DNA from: JBKPHS01 sp046729975 | GTDB lineage: Bacteria > Actinomycetota > Thermoleophilia > Solirubrobacterales > Thermoleophilaceae | Length of the DNA stretch: 13,448 nt | NCBI GenBank assembly: GCA_046729975.1 | Contig: JBKPHS010000014.1 | Location: 1 to 13,448, forward strand | Direction of reading: 5' to 3' | Shown: positions 6,020 through 12,308 of the stretch, piece after piece | How positions within the stretch are numbered: the stretch's first letter is position 1 | Layout: each line of letters begins with the position of its first letter | Notes under the pieces: model-generated | The model's input: only the letters and a program-made list of their open reading frames with translations | Databases searched by the model: none | Told to the model about the DNA's origin: nothing | Made by a program: the position numbers and the translations under genes

Positions 6020-6556
6020 CTAGAGGATGGCGTTGATCAGTCTGGAGAAGATCGCGTCGAGCAAGCCGAGATAGCCGCCCGCGATCAGAACGAAGCCGAG
6101 CACTACGCCGGTCAGCGTCGTGAGCTGTTGCCGGTTGGGCCATTGGACCCGCTGGAGCTCGGCCCAGACGTTCGCCAAGAAGGTTAGAACCTTTCCGCGC
6201 TCACGGTGGCGAAGCTCGGGATGCGGGCGCTCGCGCCGGCGGCGCTCGGCCGGCGGCTCGGCGATCTCCTCGGCCTCCTCGAGCTGCTCGTCGTAGTCCT
6301 CGAGCTCCACCGGGAACTCCTCCTCGGCGTATTCCTCGCCAGCGTCTGTGTGCGGCGGCGGGTGCTCGAGGACGGAGTCCGTGCGTCCGAGGTCCGCCGG
6401 GGGGGCGCCGGTGGCCAGGTCGATCTCCTCGCGGAGCTCCTCGTCCTCGCGCGCGGGCGCGCGCGAGCCGTCACCCGGGGAGCCCTGGCGCCCGGCCAGG
6501 CGCGCTTCACGCCGTTCGGCCTGACGCTGCTTGGCTCTTTGACGGCTGCGTGCCAC
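6020..6556 (-). CDS. secE: Preprotein translocase subunit SecE with long charged N-terminal extension
   Basis: SecE is the essential clamp of the SecYEG channel. The conserved part is residues 122-178: an amphipathic helix ending in ELQRVQWPNRQQL (133-145), then a single membrane span (about 149-171, GVVLGFVLIAGGYLGLL). Before it come about 120 residues not seen in short SecE proteins: a basic start (RSRQRAKQRQAERREAR), then an acidic low-complexity stretch (about 72-100, mostly Glu/Asp), then a basic patch (RRRRERPHPELRHRERG). Actinobacterial SecE proteins often carry extensions, but this one is long. The start is GTG (6554-6556), 23 bases after rpmG, with only a weak ribosome-binding site. 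A shorter protein from an internal start cannot be excluded. Confidence 0.92.
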   Translation of the reverse strand: MARSRQRAKQRQAERREARLAGRQGSPGDGSRAPAREDEELREEIDLATGAPPADLGRTDSVLEHPPPHTDAGEEYAEEEFPVELEDYDEQLEEAEEIAEPPAERRRRERPHPELRHRERGKVLTFLANVWAELQRVQWPNRQQLTTLTGVVLGFVLIAGGYLGLLDAIFSRLINAIL

Positions 6557-6579
6557 CGGCTACTCACGGACCGCTGCGA

Positions 6580-6744
6580 TCAGCGGGTCTCCTTGTGTGG
6601 AGTGTGCCGCCCGCACCAGCGGCAGTACTTCCGGAACTCGATCCGGTTCGGATCGTTGCGCTTGGACTTCTCGGTTTGGTAGTTGCGCCGCTTGCAGTCC
6701 TCACAAGCGAGCGTGACGGCGATTCTTACGTCTCCGCGGGCCAT
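6580..6744 (-). CDS. rpmG: Ribosomal protein L33 (zinc-binding form)
   Basis: A small 54-residue gene. It begins MARGDVRIAVTLACEDCKRR and ends HTPHKETR before TGA (6580-6582). L33 is a large-subunit protein near the E site. It has both CxxC pairs, C14/C17 and C41/C44, so it is the zinc-binding (C+) type, which zinc-starved cells often replace with a C- paralogue. The motif RNYQTEKSKRN matches the family. It is the first gene of the rpmG-secE-nusG unit. A tRNA-Trp, often placed between rpmG and secE, is absent: the gap is 23 bases. Confidence 0.95.
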   Translation of the reverse strand: MARGDVRIAVTLACEDCKRRNYQTEKSKRNDPNRIEFRKYCRWCGRHTPHKETR

Positions 6745-6814
6745 GGCTTCCTCGGCTCGGATGGGGCGCGGCCGGCACGTAGAAAAACCCCGCCGGCCAC
6801 GCGAGGTGCGAGCC

Positions 6815-6844
6815 AGTCTAGCGCGATACCCCGGGGTGCGACCA
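6815..6844 (-). promoter_or_regulatory. Possible promoter for rpmG-secE-nusG
   Basis: On the minus strand TGGTCG (6839-6844) and TAGACT (6815-6820, fitting the actinobacterial TAnnnT -10) are 18 bases apart, about 70 bases upstream of the rpmG ATG. Between them and the gene, GGCCGGC and GCCGGCC form a 7-base-pair inverted repeat around a GGGGTTTTT loop. This is a consensus match by eye only. Confidence 0.3.
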
Positions 6845-6870
6845 GCGTTCGGACACCGCCGGGGGCGTGT

Positions 6871-8115
6871 CTAGGCCGCGGAAGCGTCGACCACCATGCT
6901 GCCCGAGGCCTCGGCCTCGGTCTGCAGCCGGCCGGCCTGTCGCAGCCCGTACAGATAGCCCACCAGGACCTCGATCACCTCGGGGTCGAACTGCGTGCCG
7001 GCGTGGGCGGTCAGCTCCTTGATCGCCTCCGCGTGCGTCATCGCGGCGCGGTACGGACGGTCCGAGGTCATCGCGTGATAGGCGTCGCAGGCGAGGATGA
7101 TGCGGCTGCCGATCGGGATGTCGCCCGCCGCGAGACCGTCGGGGTAGCCGCTGCCGTCCCAGCTCTCGTGCTCGTGGCGGACGATGCGGGCGACGCCGCC
7201 GAGCCCGGGGATCGCGCGCAGGATTCGCTCGCCGATGACGGGGTGCTCCCGCATCAGCATCCACTGCGTCTCGTCGAGGGCACCGTTCTTCTTGAGTATC
7301 GAGTCCGGGATCGCGACCTTGCCGATGTCGTGAAGCAGGGCCGCCGAACGGATCCGGCCGACCTCGTCGTCGGGCACGCCGAGCGCGCGGGCCACCCCAG
7401 CGGCCATCTCGACGACGGACTCCGAGTGCTCACCGGTGTAGCGGTCGCGCTCGAGCAGGGCCACTGCGAGGCCGGCTACGACGTCGGCATGCGCGTCGGA
7501 GGCCGTCTCGTTCAGGGCGTCGCTGCTCGCCTCGCCGGCGATCGCGGCGCGTCCGCCGCCTGCAGCCCGCGCGCGGTCGATCGCCTTTGCCGCCGTCGCG
7601 ATCAGCTGCTCCGAAGTCTGCCCGCGCACGTAGCTGGCGATGCCGACCGAGGCGGAGACGCACGTGACGCCCTGGACGGTCACGGCCTCGAGCTCGAGCA
7701 TGATGCGGTCGAAGCTCTGGATCGCGCCCGCGGCGTCGGTCTCGGGCATCAGGACCGCGAACTCGTCAGCCCCCGTACGGCAGGCGATGTCGTGCGAGCG
7801 GGTGTGTTCGCGGAGCACCCCGCCGACGGCGGCGAGCACCTTGTCTCCAGCCGCATAGCCGTGGTTCGCGTTGAGGGCGCGGAAGCCGTCGACGTCCAGC
7901 ACGGCGACGGTGAGCGGCCTGCCGTGCCGGCGAGCGCGATCGACCTCGGGCTCGAGCCGCGAGCGGAAGGCCGCCAGTGTCAGCAGGCCGGTGGCTCGGT
8001 CGGACTGCGGCCGCGCGGCCAGCGCGGCGCGCTCGGCCTCGAGCTCGGCAATGCGCTTCTTCGCGGCCTCGAGTTGCGCCTCGAGGTCACCCTTCTTGGA
8101 GCCGCGGGGGAGCAT
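6871..8115 (-). CDS. GGDEF/HD-GYP cyclic-di-GMP phosphodiesterase with degenerate cyclase motif
   Basis: A 414-residue soluble protein. Order: a short N-terminal coiled coil (about 8-36, KKRIAELEAERAA), a GGDEF domain (about 38-195) and an HD-GYP domain (about 205-390). The HD-GYP domain hydrolyses cyclic di-GMP; its metal-site motifs are all visible: H230, HDIGK (262-266), H291, HESWDGSGYP (316-325) and D343. The GGDEF domain is GADEF (115-119) and lacks the usual Asp and His nearby (A83, Y87), yet keeps an RxxD inhibitory-site motif (R106-D109) five residues before GADEF. It is probably a GTP- or c-di-GMP-sensing regulatory domain rather than an active cyclase. There are no membrane spans or response-regulator domain. 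The ATG at 8113-8115 has AGGGAG upstream. It follows the universal stress gene by 54 bases on the same strand, so the two are probably co-transcribed. Confidence 0.92.
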   Translation of the reverse strand: MLPRGSKKGDLEAQLEAAKKRIAELEAERAALAARPQSDRATGLLTLAAFRSRLEPEVDRARRHGRPLTVAVLDVDGFRALNANHGYAAGDKVLAAVGGVLREHTRSHDIACRTGADEFAVLMPETDAAGAIQSFDRIMLELEAVTVQGVTCVSASVGIASYVRGQTSEQLIATAAKAIDRARAAGGGRAAIAGEASSDALNETASDAHADVVAGLAVALLERDRYTGEHSESVVEMAAGVARALGVPDDEVGRIRSAALLHDIGKVAIPDSILKKNGALDETQWMLMREHPVIGERILRAIPGLGGVARIVRHEHESWDGSGYPDGLAAGDIPIGSRIILACDAYHAMTSDRPYRAAMTHAEAIKELTAHAGTQFDPEVIEVLVGYLYGLRQAGRLQTEAEASGSMVVDASAA

Positions 8116-8169
8116 GCTGGACTCCCTATCGGCCCGCGGCTTGTGCGGCTTGAGCGTGCTTCGGCCCGG

Positions 8170-8619
8170 TCAGGTCGTGCGCACGATCAGCACGCTGCAG
8201 GGGGCGTGGTGCGAGACCTTGTTCGGCACGCTGCCGAGCAGGAAGCGCCTGCTTCCCCGCATCCCGCGGTTGCCGACCACGATCAGGTCGGCGTTCTCCC
8301 GCTCCGCGACGTCGATGAGGCCGTCTGCCGGGTCGCCCTTCCACGAGTGCACCCGCACGTCGACGCCTTCCATGCGCGCCTTCGCGGCCGCCTCGTCGAG
8401 CACGGACTCGACCTTGGCGTCGGAGGGGATTGACCACTCCCGCGCTTCCGCAGCGGCCGCCGCGGGCGCGGCGACGTGGGCTCTTGCCGTCGGCTGGTAG
8501 CCGCTGACCACGTGCAGCTCTCCGGCCGCGGCCTTCGCCAGGGCGATCGCCTCGCTCACGGCGAGCGCCGCCGTCTCCGACCCGTCCGTCCCTACGACGA
8601 TCGACTTCAACACCACCAT
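8170..8619 (-). CDS. Universal stress protein, UspA family, ATP-binding type
   Basis: A single-domain Usp of about 149 residues. The N-terminus VLKSIVVGTDGSETA is the typical first strand with the conserved Asp. The C-terminal GNRGMRGSRRFLLGSVPNKV fits the nucleotide-binding pattern G-x2-G-x9-G-S, so it probably binds ATP, as MJ0577-type members do. Members help cells survive stress or growth arrest; the exact role here is unknown. Start choice: GTG 8620-8622, ATG 8617-8619, GTG 8614-8616 and GTG 8611-8613 follow in a row. GAGG at 8622-8625 is 8 bases from the last of these, which may be the real start (147 residues). It lies upstream of the HD-GYP gene and divergent from the ArsR gene. Confidence 0.92.
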   Translation of the reverse strand: MVVLKSIVVGTDGSETAALAVSEAIALAKAAAGELHVVSGYQPTARAHVAAPAAAAAEAREWSIPSDAKVESVLDEAAAKARMEGVDVRVHSWKGDPADGLIDVAERENADLIVVGNRGMRGSRRFLLGSVPNKVSHHAPCSVLIVRTT

Positions 8620-8700
8620 CACCTCGCTCGTGTCTCGCGGCTGACACTATGGCGCGCGCGAGACCCTGGGTGCAGGGATCCGGCCGCATTCGCAGGCGAT

Positions 8701-8718
8701 GGTAAGTGCTAACTTACC
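8701..8718 (+). promoter_or_regulatory. Palindromic operator over the arsR -10, possible leaderless start
   Basis: GGTAAGT-GCTA-ACTTACC is a perfect 7-base inverted repeat with a 4-base spacer. TAACTT (8710-8715), a TAnnnT -10 match, lies inside it. A transcript starting 7-8 bases later would begin at or beside the GTG at 8723. The expected reading is autorepression: the ArsR dimer binds the palindrome and blocks polymerase. The divergent usp gene starts about 80-100 bases away and could share the control. Confidence 0.55.
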
Positions 8719-8722
8719 GTTC

Positions 8723-9046
8723 GTGGAGACTTGCCAAGCCGATGGATGGACTGCGCTCGGCGACCCGACGAGGCGCGCGATCTTCGAGCGCCTCGCCGAG
8801 CGTCCGCGGGCGGTCGGCGAGCTCGCCCGCGAGCTGCCGGTCAGCCGGCCTGCCGTCTCGCAGCACCTCAAGGTGTTGAAGAACGCGCGGCTCGTGGTCG
8901 ACCATGCGGCGGGGAACCGCCGCGTCTACCGGCTTGACCCCGACGGGGTCGGTGCCCTCCGCGCCGACCTCGAACAGTTCTGGAGTAGTGCCCTGGCCGC
9001 CTACAAGGCTGCCGTCGAGCAGCAACCAACAAAGGAGTTCGCATGA
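8723..9046 (+). CDS. ArsR-family winged-helix repressor
   Basis: A small transcriptional regulator, 107 residues from this GTG. ALGDPTRRAIFERLAERPRAV is the family's opening helix pair. VGELARELPVSRPAVSQHLKVLKNARLV is the helix-turn-helix with recognition helix, and the DHAAGNRRVYRLDP hairpin is the wing. No arsenic-type CxC metal site is seen; the single Cys is near the start. This is the subgroup paired with AHSA1 proteins. An ATG at 8699 would add eight residues, but it sits inside the operator palindrome and has a poor ribosome-binding site. The GTG at 8723 gives the usual distance to the ALGDP motif and suits a leaderless transcript. Its TGA overlaps the next ATG (ATGA). Confidence 0.9.
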   Translation: METCQADGWTALGDPTRRAIFERLAERPRAVGELARELPVSRPAVSQHLKVLKNARLVVDHAAGNRRVYRLDPDGVGALRADLEQFWSSALAAYKAAVEQQPTKEFA

Positions 9047-9522
9047 GCACACAAGCACAGGAGGCGTCCGTCCGGACGTCAATCGTCGTCGAGGCGCCGA
9101 TCGAGCGAGCTTTCGCGGTGTTCACCGAGGACTTCGGTAGCTTCAAGCCGCCGGAGCACAACATGCTTGCGGTCGAGATCGCCGAGACGGTTTTCGAGTC
9201 GCGCGTGGGCGGGCACGTCTACGACCGTGGCGTGGACGGGAGCGAGTGCCGCTGGGCCCGCGTCCTCGTATACGAGCCGCCGAACCGGGTGGTGATCAGC
9301 TGGGACATCAGCCCGCAGTGGCAGATCGAGACCGACCTCGAGAAGACGAGCGAGGTCGAGGTGCGGTTCATTGCCGAGACGCCCGAGCGGACTCGGGTCG
9401 AGCTCGAGCACCGCAACCTCGATCGCCATGGCGAGGGTTGGGAGGCAGAGCGTGACGGGGTCGGCGGGGACGGCGGCTGGCCGCTTTACCTGCGGCGATT
9501 CGCCGCGCGGCTCAAGGACTGA
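9043..9522 (+). CDS. AHSA1/SRPBCC-domain protein
   Basis: A 159-residue single-domain protein of the START/Bet v1-like fold, a helix-grip with an internal cavity that binds hydrophobic ligands. RTSIVVEAPIERAFAVFTEDFGSF is the first strand and helix; WARVLVYEPPNRVVISWDISPQW and TRVELEHRNLDRHGEGWE are typical AHSA1 strands and the entry to the C-terminal helix. The ligand is unknown. AHSA1 genes commonly follow an ArsR gene, as here, with a 4-base overlap and AAAGGAG 5 bases before the ATG. The likely reading is a repressor-effector pair answering a small-molecule or solvent stress, but nothing in the sequence names the signal. Confidence 0.92.
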   Translation: MSTQAQEASVRTSIVVEAPIERAFAVFTEDFGSFKPPEHNMLAVEIAETVFESRVGGHVYDRGVDGSECRWARVLVYEPPNRVVISWDISPQWQIETDLEKTSEVEVRFIAETPERTRVELEHRNLDRHGEGWEAERDGVGGDGGWPLYLRRFAARLKD

Positions 9523-9533
9523 TTCCTGCGCTT

Positions 9534-9571
9534 ACGCGAGTGCCCGCGGAGAAATACGCGGGCGCTCGCGT
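9534..9571. terminator. 15-base-pair hairpin between the AHSA1 gene and the tRNA-Thr remnant
   Basis: Positions 9534-9548 pair with 9557-9571 (14 Watson-Crick pairs and one G-T) around an 8-base loop GAGAAATA. It starts 11 bases past the AHSA1 stop on the plus strand and 29 bases past the 3' end of the tRNA remnant on the minus strand. It could end transcription from either side. There is no U-tract on either strand. Confidence 0.5.
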
Positions 9572-9599
9572 CGACCGTCGGACTCCCCTCCACGACCGA

Positions 9600-9641
9600 A
9601 GCCCACTGCCGGACTCGAACCGGCGACCCCTTCCTTACCAT
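9600..9641 (-). pseudogene. 3' half of tRNA-Thr(GGT), probable integrase attachment-site remnant
   Basis: Read on the minus strand, this 42-base stretch is a tRNA from anticodon loop to discriminator base: loop ATGGTAA (9635-9641, anticodon GGT = Thr), 3' anticodon stem GGAAG (9630-9634), variable region GGGTC, T-arm GCCGG-TTCGAGT-CCGGC (9608-9624), acceptor AGTGGGC (9601-9607), discriminator T (9600). The 5' anticodon stem partner CTTCC is missing: the bases are GATCG. No D-arm or 5' acceptor GCCCACT lies within tRNA distance. Identity stopping at the anticodon loop is typical of the crossover segment of tyrosine integrases that use tRNA genes. CCA is not encoded. Confidence 0.8.
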
Positions 9642-10098
9642 CGATCCCTTGGGCTGGAACGCCGAGGCAAGCGAGGGCGCTCACGGGCAACGAAAGCCCT
9701 GCAAACCTACACCGTGGCCGGTCGGTTGGTATCCCGGGCGTTCCCGGCGGTTTCCGCGCTGATGTACGCGTTTTGTACGCGCGGGAGGACAGCTGCCTGC
9801 CTCGACGACAGTACCGGGGAGGCGCACTCTGGTTGAGGAGGCATCGCTGGTGCCCGGCAGGAGAGCAGGCAGCGTGAGCGACGCTTGCTGCTTTGCTTTT
9901 CGGGCTTTGGAGTAGCGGGCTCAACGTCGGCCGAGACTCCTGCTCCTCGTCCTCTGCGGGAGCGTGATCGCTCGAGGCGAAGACGCTCGCGTCTCGCGCA
10001 AAGCGGCAGTCCGTGTCCGGCGACGGCCGGCTGCTGCCTCGCATGGAAAGCGGGGGCGGTCGTGTGAGCGACACCCTGCGACGATCCGCCCGATCGTG
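9642..10098. other. Gene-poor stretch between the att remnant and lgt
   Basis: About 460 bases in which no frame reads like a protein. Open frames here give Arg/Pro/Ser-rich translations, and the peptides around the tRNA piece are the kind produced by reading across tRNA sequence. It holds a direct repeat TGTACGCG (9763-9770 and 9774-9781, 11-base period) and small inverted repeats such as AGACGC-TC-GCGTCT near 9981-9994. It must also hold any lgt promoter; I could not pick one. Confidence 0.6.
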
Positions 10099-11223
10099 AT
10101 GCTCGCCGCGCTCCCAAGCCCACCATCCAACGGCCTGCACATCGGCCCCCTTTTCGTGCACGCCTACGGACTTGCCTACGTCCTAGCGATCACGGCCGCG
10201 GTGATCATCGCGCGCAGGCGCTGGACGGCCCACGGCGGAGATCCAGGCCTCGTCGATGAAGTGGCCCTGTGGGGCGTGCCCGCTGGCCTGATCGGCGGCC
10301 GTCTGTACTTTCTGGCCACGAGTTGGAGCGAGGTTCCCGACCATTGGTGGGGACCGTTCGCAATCTGGCACGGTGGCCTTGGGATCTGGGGTGGCATCGC
10401 CGGGGGCACGGTCGCGGGGCTCTGGGTCCTGCGCCGGCGCGGCGCCGACATCCCCGCGTTTCTCGACGCCGCCGCGCCCGCGCTGCTCGTCGCCCAGGCG
10501 ATCGGCCGCGTGGGCAACTACTTCAACCAGGAGTTGTTCGGCGGCCCAACGTCGCTGCCGTGGGCGCTGGAGATCGACCCCGAGCACCGCCCTGCTGGGT
10601 ACGCGCAAGACGCGGCTTTCCACCCCACGTTCCTGTACGAGATCGTGTGGAACCTCGCACTCGCAGGGCTACTCGTCCATCTCGGGGCGCGTCACAGGGT
10701 GCGTCCGCCCGGCTTGTTCGCGCTCTACGTCGCCGGCTATTCGCTCGGTCGCATCGGCGAGGAACTGCTGCGCGTAGACCCTTCCCACCACATCTTTGGC
10801 CTGCGCCTGAATTTCTTCGTCGCCTCGCTGCTGTGCGTCATCGGTATCGCGTGGTTCCTGCGATCCCAGGGACGTAGCGTGGGTGGAAGCACCCTGCGAG
10901 GCGCCGCACTAGTGGCGGCTGGGTCGCTCATCTGTCTCTCCGCCTGCGGGCGTACAGCCGCGGCCGCCGCAGCGCCGCCCGCTTGCGTGGAGGGGTGCAT
11001 GTTGAAGCCGCTCCCACGCCAGTTCAGCGCGCGGGCGGCTCTACTCGACTTCCGCTTCCGCGTGATCGCACCACTCCCCGGCGGCTCTCATTCAGAGTGC
11101 CGCTTCCCCATGGAAGGAGGCATCTCCGCGGAGGCGCCAACCACGCTCGCCGTGGACGACCTACGAGAGCGCCGTCGGGGCGGCAAGTGCAGCCGCAATC
11201 GCGACGAACGCGGGCGCGGGTAG
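10099..11223 (+). CDS. lgt: Prolipoprotein diacylglyceryl transferase with a lipoprotein-like C-terminal extension
   Basis: Lgt moves diacylglycerol from phosphatidylglycerol onto the lipobox cysteine of prolipoproteins in the cytoplasmic membrane. Residues 1-258 are a complete Lgt: several membrane spans, HGGLGIWGG (H91), the signature GRVGNYFNQELFG (R137, N140, G148), and GRIGEELLR (R218, E221/E222, R225) before the last span (about 238-254). The family normally ends about here (260-290 residues). Instead the frame runs on to 374 residues. The extension carries a basic n-region (R267), a 14-residue hydrophobic core and the lipobox LSAC (280-283), then an Ala/Pro linker with extra Cys (C296, C300, C334, C364) and a basic end. 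The rest of the tail matches no family I know. The ATG at 10099 is chosen over the upstream Arg-rich frame. No strong ribosome-binding site is seen. Confidence 0.9.
   Translation: MLAALPSPPSNGLHIGPLFVHAYGLAYVLAITAAVIIARRRWTAHGGDPGLVDEVALWGVPAGLIGGRLYFLATSWSEVPDHWWGPFAIWHGGLGIWGGIAGGTVAGLWVLRRRGADIPAFLDAAAPALLVAQAIGRVGNYFNQELFGGPTSLPWALEIDPEHRPAGYAQDAAFHPTFLYEIVWNLALAGLLVHLGARHRVRPPGLFALYVAGYSLGRIGEELLRVDPSHHIFGLRLNFFVASLLCVIGIAWFLRSQGRSVGGSTLRGAALVAAGSLICLSACGRTAAAAAAPPACVEGCMLKPLPRQFSARAALLDFRFRVIAPLPGGSHSECRFPMEGGISAEAPTTLAVDDLRERRRGGKCSRNRDERGRG
10879..11223 (+). CDS. Possible nested small lipoprotein gene (in frame with lgt)
   Basis: This is an alternative reading of the lgt 3' end. The GTG at 10879-10881 has AGGGA (10868-10872) 6 bases upstream. 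From it the 114-residue product begins GGSTLRGAALVAAGSLICLSAC, a textbook lipoprotein signal peptide with cleavage expected before the Cys at residue 23. The mature part would be Ala/Pro-rich with four more Cys and no recognised domain. It shares the stop codon with lgt. The signal peptide is well formed; whether it is made separately, only as a fusion, or is the result of a lost stop codon is not decided by the sequence. Confidence 0.35.
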   Translation: MGGSTLRGAALVAAGSLICLSACGRTAAAAAAPPACVEGCMLKPLPRQFSARAALLDFRFRVIAPLPGGSHSECRFPMEGGISAEAPTTLAVDDLRERRRGGKCSRNRDERGRG

Positions 11224-11243
11224 GGTCCTCCTCGTCGTCGCTG

Positions 11244-11277
11244 GCGAGCGTACGCAGAGCGGTCGGCGGACGCTCGC
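11244..11277. terminator. Inverted repeat between convergent lgt and methyltransferase genes
   Basis: GCGAGCGT (11244-11251) and ACGCTCGC (11270-11277) form an 8-base-pair stem with an 18-base loop in the 118-base gap between the two stop codons. The position suits a bidirectional terminator. The long loop and lack of U-tracts make this tentative. Confidence 0.35.
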
Positions 11278-11341
11278 ACCTCGCGCGTGGCGACAGTCTC
11301 GTGCTGGGAGCCGTGGCCGTGCTGTTTGCCGTTTCTGCGCC

Positions 11342-12238
11342 TCAGTGGGCGAGGACGTTCAGTACCAGGCCGGGGAGCTGGTAGCCGCCGTTTTGCCGGA
11401 AGGGTGCGAAGCCCTGCTCGATCGCCGCGCGGACGGTCTTGCGCTCGTCGTCGTCGAGCTTGGCAATTGCGAGCGCGATCGGGCCTTGTAGCTCGCTGGC
11501 GTAGGCCCACAGCGAATCGGCGTGGTCGAAGCGAAAGCGGATCCCCATCTCCTCGACCTGGCTACGGGCGAATCCGGCCTCGCTCAGCAGGCTGCCGATC
11601 GTTTCGGGATCGCTCATGCTGAACAGCCCCGGTTCGTCTGGATCTGGCTGTGCCAGGTGTGCACGCTCGGCCATCACGCCCCGCGCCACGGTCATCCACG
11701 GGTTGCGCCGCGGTTCGCCGAAGACGGAGAAGGCGAGGCGGCCCTCGCCTCGGAGCACTCGTCGCGTCTCGCGCAGGGCCCGGCGGGGATCGCCCATCAG
11801 CATGTATCCGAAGCGACAGACGACGCCGTCGACGCTGTCGTCCTCGAGCTCCAGGCGCTCGGCGTCGAGGACCCGGAACTCGGCGTTCCGGATCCCGAAA
11901 TCAGCAGCAACTCGCTCGGCGGCGTCGACCATGCGGGGTGAGAAGTCGCTGCAGATGAGCCGACCCTGATCTCCGAGGCGACCGGCGGCGAGGAAGCCCG
12001 TCTCGCCCGCACCGGCGGCGAGCTCGAGGATCGTCTGTCCCGGCTCCGGAGAAAGCCGGTCGACGAGCCATTCGGATACCGGCCGCGTCGTCTGCCAGAG
12101 AACCTCGCGGCCCCGCTCCCAGCGGCCCGCCATCTGCTGCCACAGCTCATAGCTCCGGCGCCTGTACTCCTCGCTGCGCGCTCCGCCCGTTGGGGTCGAT
12201 CCTGCGTCCGGCTGCTCGACGACGCCTCGGGTCTCCAC
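11342..12238 (-). CDS. Class I SAM-dependent methyltransferase (UbiE-like)
   Basis: A 298-residue methyltransferase with the Rossmann-fold SAM-binding motifs: motif I ILELAAGAGETG (about 70-81), motif II acidic position in LICSDFS (about 94-100), DAERLELEDDSVDGVVCRFGYMLM as motifs III-IV, and RETRRVLRGEGRLAFSVFGEP as post-motif. This is the layout of ubiquinone/menaquinone-type C-methyltransferases and many small-molecule methyltransferases. The C-terminal third (substrate cap) does not tell the substrate. The GTG at 12236-12238 has GGGAGG 6 bases upstream and is the best start. An ATG at 12272-12274 would add 12 residues but lies in the promoter region. It is divergent from the TetR gene, which may control it. 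Confidence 0.9.
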   Translation of the reverse strand: METRGVVEQPDAGSTPTGGARSEEYRRRSYELWQQMAGRWERGREVLWQTTRPVSEWLVDRLSPEPGQTILELAAGAGETGFLAAGRLGDQGRLICSDFSPRMVDAAERVAADFGIRNAEFRVLDAERLELEDDSVDGVVCRFGYMLMGDPRRALRETRRVLRGEGRLAFSVFGEPRRNPWMTVARGVMAERAHLAQPDPDEPGLFSMSDPETIGSLLSEAGFARSQVEEMGIRFRFDHADSLWAYASELQGPIALAIAKLDDDERKTVRAAIEQGFAPFRQNGGYQLPGLVLNVLAH

Positions 12239-12264
12239 GACACACCTCCCGGGTCCGGTAGGTT

Positions 12265-12308
12265 CAATACTCATAGCGAGTAGTGAATTCAGCGCTAAGG
12301 TAACTAAT
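12265..12308. promoter_or_regulatory. Divergent promoter/operator between methyltransferase and tetR
   Basis: A short AT-richer gap. TACTC-ATAGC-GAGTA (12269-12283 region) is an inverted repeat of 5-base arms. TTCAGCGCTAA (12289-12299) is a near-perfect palindrome around AGCGCT. TAAGGT (12296-12301) fits a TAnnnT -10 and lies 7 bases before the tetR ATG, so a leaderless tetR transcript is possible; AAGG could instead serve as a weak ribosome-binding site. TetR binding here would control both genes. Confidence 0.4.

Noticed and set aside
6550..8433. Long plus-strand open frame of 627 codons
   Set aside because: It lies antisense to rpmG, the GGDEF/HD-GYP gene and usp; its translation is Arg/Gly/Val-rich with no family resemblance, as expected of high-GC shadow frames.
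9600..9680. A complete tRNA gene
   Set aside because: T-arm, variable region and 3' anticodon stem are present, but there is no matching 5' anticodon stem, D-arm or 5' acceptor within range.
9532..10161. Minus-strand open frame across the tRNA remnant
   Set aside because: The peptide around the remnant is what results from reading a tRNA 3' half, and the rest is low-complexity Arg/Pro/Ser; no integrase motifs are present.
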